Source: Clostridia bacterium (GTDB lineage Bacteria > Bacillota > Clostridia > Christensenellales > Aristaeellaceae). From it: DNA of 46,692 nt. The notes under the pieces were generated by a model. That model saw only the letters and a list, made by a program, of their open reading frames with translations. It made no database searches and was not told the origin of the DNA. The stretch covers positions 1 to 46,692 of the forward strand of contig JAFRTK010000154.1 in assembly GCA_017427165.1 (NCBI GenBank), given 5' to 3'. Both the position numbers and the translations under genes were made by a program. Shown here one piece after another: positions 44,071-46,692 of this stretch. How positions within the stretch are numbered: position 1 is the first letter of the stretch; each line of letters starts with the position of its first letter.

Positions 44071-44289
44071 ATGGATCCGAAAAAGATCGAACGTATCAAT
44101 GAGCTTGCCCGGAAGAAGAAAGAGACCGGGCTGACCGAAGCCGAGCTGGCGGAACAGGCGGAACTGCGCCGGGAATACCTGGACGGATACAGGCAGAACC
44201 TGAAGGCCATGCTCGACAGCATTATCGTGGAAGAAAAGGACGGAACGAGGCATCCGCTGCAGAAAAAAAGTGTTCCGCCGACTCAATAA
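44071..44289 (+). CDS. DUF896 (YnzC-like) small protein
   Basis: 72 residues, highly charged and helical. KIERINELARKKKETGLTEA and AEQAELRREYLDGYRQNLK are typical of DUF896/YnzC, a Bacillota family of small helical proteins found in the cytoplasm. AGAAAGGG precedes ATG 44071. Function in the family is largely unknown. No clear promoter is visible in the 46 bases before it. Confidence 0.95.
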   Translation: MDPKKIERINELARKKKETGLTEAELAEQAELRREYLDGYRQNLKAMLDSIIVEEKDGTRHPLQKKSVPPTQ

Positions 44290-44315
44290 TACGTGGTCCG
44301 GACCGGAAAGTCAAC

Positions 44316-44344
44316 TTGCCAAAGATTCCGGATAACGGTATAAT
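44316..44344 (+). promoter_or_regulatory. Promoter of the DUF1292/phosphodiester glycosidase operon
   Basis: TTGCCA (44316-44321), 17 bases, TATAAT (44339-44344), with the start about 28 bases before ATG 44379. Confidence 0.8.
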
Positions 44345-44378
44345 TTCGGCGTAAACGATATGAAAGGAGTGTCGGACA

Positions 44379-44699
44379 ATGAATGAAAATGAAATGAACG
44401 GAATGGAAGGTATGGAAGAGGACGTGATCGTCTTTGAGGATGAGGACGGCCAGGAATATGAATTCAGTGTTGTGGATTATTTCTTCTATAACGGGGAGGA
44501 ATATGCCCTGCTGACCGAAAACGGAACGGAAGGCACTGAACAGGAAGGCGAATGCATTGTCTGCAAAGTGGTCCCTGTCACCGGGGAAGACGGAGCGGAG
44601 GATGAGGAATTCGAGCTGGTGGAAGATGAAGAACTCGCCCAGAAGCTGATTGACATTGCCAATACGCATATGGCCGAAGACGAAGAAGAGGAAGAGTAA
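44379..44699 (+). CDS. DUF1292 acidic protein
   Basis: 106 residues, very acidic. The core EDEDGQEYEFSVVDYFFYNG, then EYALL and the end EEFELVEDEELAQKLIDI, match DUF1292, a Bacillota family (YrzB-like) usually near yrrK/yqgF. AAAGGAG precedes ATG 44379. Here it begins a unit with a phosphodiester glycosidase. The family function is unknown. Confidence 0.93.
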   Translation: MNENEMNGMEGMEEDVIVFEDEDGQEYEFSVVDYFFYNGEEYALLTENGTEGTEQEGECIVCKVVPVTGEDGAEDEEFELVEDEELAQKLIDIANTHMAEDEEEEE

Positions 44700-44702
44700 G
44701 AC

Positions 44703-45848
44703 ATGAAACTGCCAATCCGGATCCTGATATCGCTGCTGTGCGCGGCGATTATAATATCCATGCCGTTTGTGCTTTCGTCTCCTCAGATCCTGGACAATGA
44801 AAAGGCCAGGCTGATGCAGGACGACGCGGAAGAGGAAGAGGCGGAGGACGAGGGAAGCGAGGAGATCGACTTCGGCCGCCTGCTTTTCCCGTCGGCTTAC
44901 GCGGAAGAAGACGAGGACAGCCAGGAAACAGACGGGGACGTGATCGTGGAGACGTTTGTTGAAGGCGAGCTGCATATCAATCCGGAGTGGAAGCTTCCCC
45001 TGGATTTTACCGTTCCGCCGCTGCCGAACCCGGACAAGTATACCGAGAACGGGTACGAGGACCAGAGCATCCGTGTTTCAGTGGAGACACGGGTTATCAA
45101 CGGAATTACCGTCCATATCACATTTGTCCGGATTGCGGATGCCAGCCAGTTCCGCACGGCGGTGGCCGGTACCGCACAGAACAACAAGACCGTCCTGTTC
45201 AAGGCACTGGCACGGGATACGCATGCCATTGCTGCCATCAACGGCGACCGGTATACGAGCGACGCGAAGAAGACCACATTTGAGTACCGGATGACAGAAA
45301 AGATCCGGAGCAAGACCAACAACCTGAAGGATATCCTGATCATTGACGACCTGGGAGATTTCCACCTGTTCATCAAATCCCAGGGCCTCCATAAGGATGA
45401 CAAGCCATACTTTGTGAATGTCATGAAAGAGGAAGGACGCCAGGTGGTGAACGCGTTTACGTTCGGGCCGGCGCTGGTCAAGGACGGGGAACTGCTGACG
45501 ATTGATGAGCATTACGGGTACAATCCCCACGGCCGGGAGCCGCGGTCGGCAATCGGCCAGACAGGCCCCCTGAGCTATGTGATGGTGCTTGTGGAAGGCC
45601 GCACCAGCGGAAATGACAAAGCCGGCATCAGCCAGCAGGGACTTGCCCAGATTATGTATGACCTTGGCTGTGTACAGGCCTATAACCTGGACGGCGGGAA
45701 CACTTCCGAAATGATTCTCTGCGGTCCGGCAGATGAATACGGGAAGCTGACGACCCTGCTCTACTTTGAAGGCGACCAGGTCGCCGGTGACCGGCAGCAG
45801 AAGGATATTATCTACTTCGCCACCGCTGTTCCGGAATCTGAATGGTAA
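44703..45848 (+). CDS. Phosphodiester glycosidase (NAGPA/DUF2233) family, membrane-anchored
   Basis: 381 residues. A basic start and hydrophobic helix (about 5-26) anchor or secrete the protein. An acidic linker of about 50 residues (rich in Asp and Glu, 39-85) comes next. The NAGPA domain then shows AAINGDRY (177-184), NAFTFGPALVKDGEL, EPRSAIGQTGPL and the signature YNLDGGNTSEM (327-337), known from the uncovering enzyme that removes sugar from phosphodiesters. It probably acts on cell-surface or exopolymer phosphodiesters. It starts 3 bases after DUF1292. Confidence 0.92.
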   Translation: MKLPIRILISLLCAAIIISMPFVLSSPQILDNEKARLMQDDAEEEEAEDEGSEEIDFGRLLFPSAYAEEDEDSQETDGDVIVETFVEGELHINPEWKLPLDFTVPPLPNPDKYTENGYEDQSIRVSVETRVINGITVHITFVRIADASQFRTAVAGTAQNNKTVLFKALARDTHAIAAINGDRYTSDAKKTTFEYRMTEKIRSKTNNLKDILIIDDLGDFHLFIKSQGLHKDDKPYFVNVMKEEGRQVVNAFTFGPALVKDGELLTIDEHYGYNPHGREPRSAIGQTGPLSYVMVLVEGRTSGNDKAGISQQGLAQIMYDLGCVQAYNLDGGNTSEMILCGPADEYGKLTTLLYFEGDQVAGDRQQKDIIYFATAVPESEW

Positions 45849-45864
45849 AGGACTGGAAAGACCG

Positions 45865-46692
45865 ATGATGTTAAGGGAAGATGCCGTACGCATCAGTCTC
45901 CTGGGTATGGAGATGTACCCGTTCGGCCTATGCTGTGCCATCGGCGCCGCCTGTGCGCTGGCGGCAGCCGGGGTGGTCTGCCGTGTGCGGAAAACACGGC
46001 CGGGAACTGCCCCGCTTGCCGGCCTGCTCTGCCTGGTCCTGGGAATTGTGTGCAGCCGGCTGGCATTCTGCCTGATGGACCAGGAATTCGGCAGTATGAT
46101 TCCCTTCAGCGCCTGGTTCCTTGCGGACCGGGGCGGCTGGAGCCTGTTCGGCGCAATCGGCGGTATCATGCTCGGAGCATGGATGAGCGCCCGGATTATG
46201 GGAGAAAAGCCAGCACGGATACTGGATGCAGCATCTGTCGGCGCGTGCCTGTTTATTATTGCGGAACGGCTTGCGGAGGAACGGATTGACGGATTCAATA
46301 TCAGCCGTTCCCTTCCGGAAGGAACCCGTGCCGAAGGCTTTTTCATTGCAAAGGATGCCTATGACCTGAGCTATCTTGCCACTTACCGGATTGCCGCTGT
46401 TTTTGCGGCAGTCCTGTTCCTTGTCCTTGCTGTCAGCATGCTGCGCGGCAGGCGGCGGGACGGGGATACCTGGATTCAGTTCCTGATCCTCTGCGGCGCC
46501 GGCGGGATTTTGCTTGAAAGCCTGCGGTATGACGGCTTCCTGGAATTCAGCTTTGTCCGTTTCCAGCAGGTGCTTGCCGCTGTGATGCTGGTATGGGGCC
46601 TGGTGCTGGCTGCCCGCAGGAGCGGCAGAAGCGGAAAAGGCTTTGTTTTCGCTGTGACGGCTGTACTGGTGCTGGCAGTCGGCATCTGTATC
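45865..46692 (+). CDS. Divergent Lgt-like membrane protein, truncated by the window edge
   Basis: Open from ATG 45865 to the last base (276 codons, no stop). Seven or so helices are visible. It aligns with prolipoprotein diacylglyceryl transferase: GMEMYPFGLCCAIGAA, the GGWSLFGAIGG loop (E. coli GGMSFHGGLIG), AERLAEERIDGF (GRLGNFINGEL) and GILLESLRYDGF. However the essential His of the GG-S-F-H-GG loop is Phe here and the essential Arg of FRFIVEFFR is Gly. GGAAAG precedes the start. It may be a relative with another job rather than true Lgt. Confidence 0.8.
   Translation, partial: MMLREDAVRISLLGMEMYPFGLCCAIGAACALAAAGVVCRVRKTRPGTAPLAGLLCLVLGIVCSRLAFCLMDQEFGSMIPFSAWFLADRGGWSLFGAIGGIMLGAWMSARIMGEKPARILDAASVGACLFIIAERLAEERIDGFNISRSLPEGTRAEGFFIAKDAYDLSYLATYRIAAVFAAVLFLVLAVSMLRGRRRDGDTWIQFLILCGAGGILLESLRYDGFLEFSFVRFQQVLAAVMLVWGLVLAARRSGRSGKGFVFAVTAVLVLAVGICI

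Noticed and set aside
44295-44304. GGTCCGGACC palindrome after DUF896
   Set aside because: Too short and without a T tract to be a terminator; could be chance in GC-rich sequence.
1-46692. CRISPR arrays, tRNA or rRNA genes, insertion sequences, prophage
   Set aside because: No repeat arrays, cloverleaf-sized gaps or transposase/integrase-like proteins were seen; intergenic space is too small.

Overview
The window is one continuous, almost gap-free stretch of a fairly GC-rich bacterial chromosome, most likely from an anaerobic Clostridia-type Bacillota of gut or rumen. The evidence is the greA-lysS pair, the DUF896 and DUF1292 small proteins, LplB/YtcP-type sugar permeases, an FprA flavo-diiron protein, strong AAGGAGG ribosome binding sites and many TTGACA-N17-TATAAT promoters. 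There is no rRNA, tRNA, CRISPR array, transposase or phage gene. No gap between genes exceeds about 270 bases.

Left region (1-15953): the 3' part of pheT, then its terminator, then a 12-kb cluster driven by a perfect sigma-A promoter (2234-2262). Its order is: membrane-anchored solute-binding protein with a large N-terminal extension; two ABC permeases; secreted NHL-propeller protein with a C-terminal membrane anchor; Yip1-like membrane protein; DUF5696-type membrane-anchored protein with a glycoside-hydrolase-like segment; two more ABC permeases; and a second solute-binding protein with its own promoter and a leader hairpin. No ATPase or regulator is encoded. The parts resemble a carbohydrate import and processing machine spread over the outer face of the membrane. 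This is the most interesting system in the window and its substrate is unknown.

Middle region (16086-31590): a CPA2-type cation/proton antiporter; a leftward D-2-hydroxyacid dehydrogenase and MFS transporter pair; a rightward FprA flavo-diiron protein; and a long leftward arginine/carbamoyl-phosphate operon (argG, argC, GNAT, argJ, argB, argD, carA, carB). An ArgR-like 18-bp operator covers the predicted start site of the argG promoter. argF and argH are not in the window.

Right region (31711-46692): rnz-uvrB, followed by a tightly overlapping run (a 53-residue membrane peptide, a membrane protein, a YkuE-like phosphoesterase and a 52-residue protein); greA-lysS-hemolysin III family; a promoter-led operon with a CofE-like ligase, DUF1643, acyl-ACP thioesterase, GT2-GtrA fusion and membrane protein; a leftward GNAT protein with a Cys-rich tail; DUF896; and a DUF1292, phosphodiester glycosidase and Lgt-like operon that runs off the right end.
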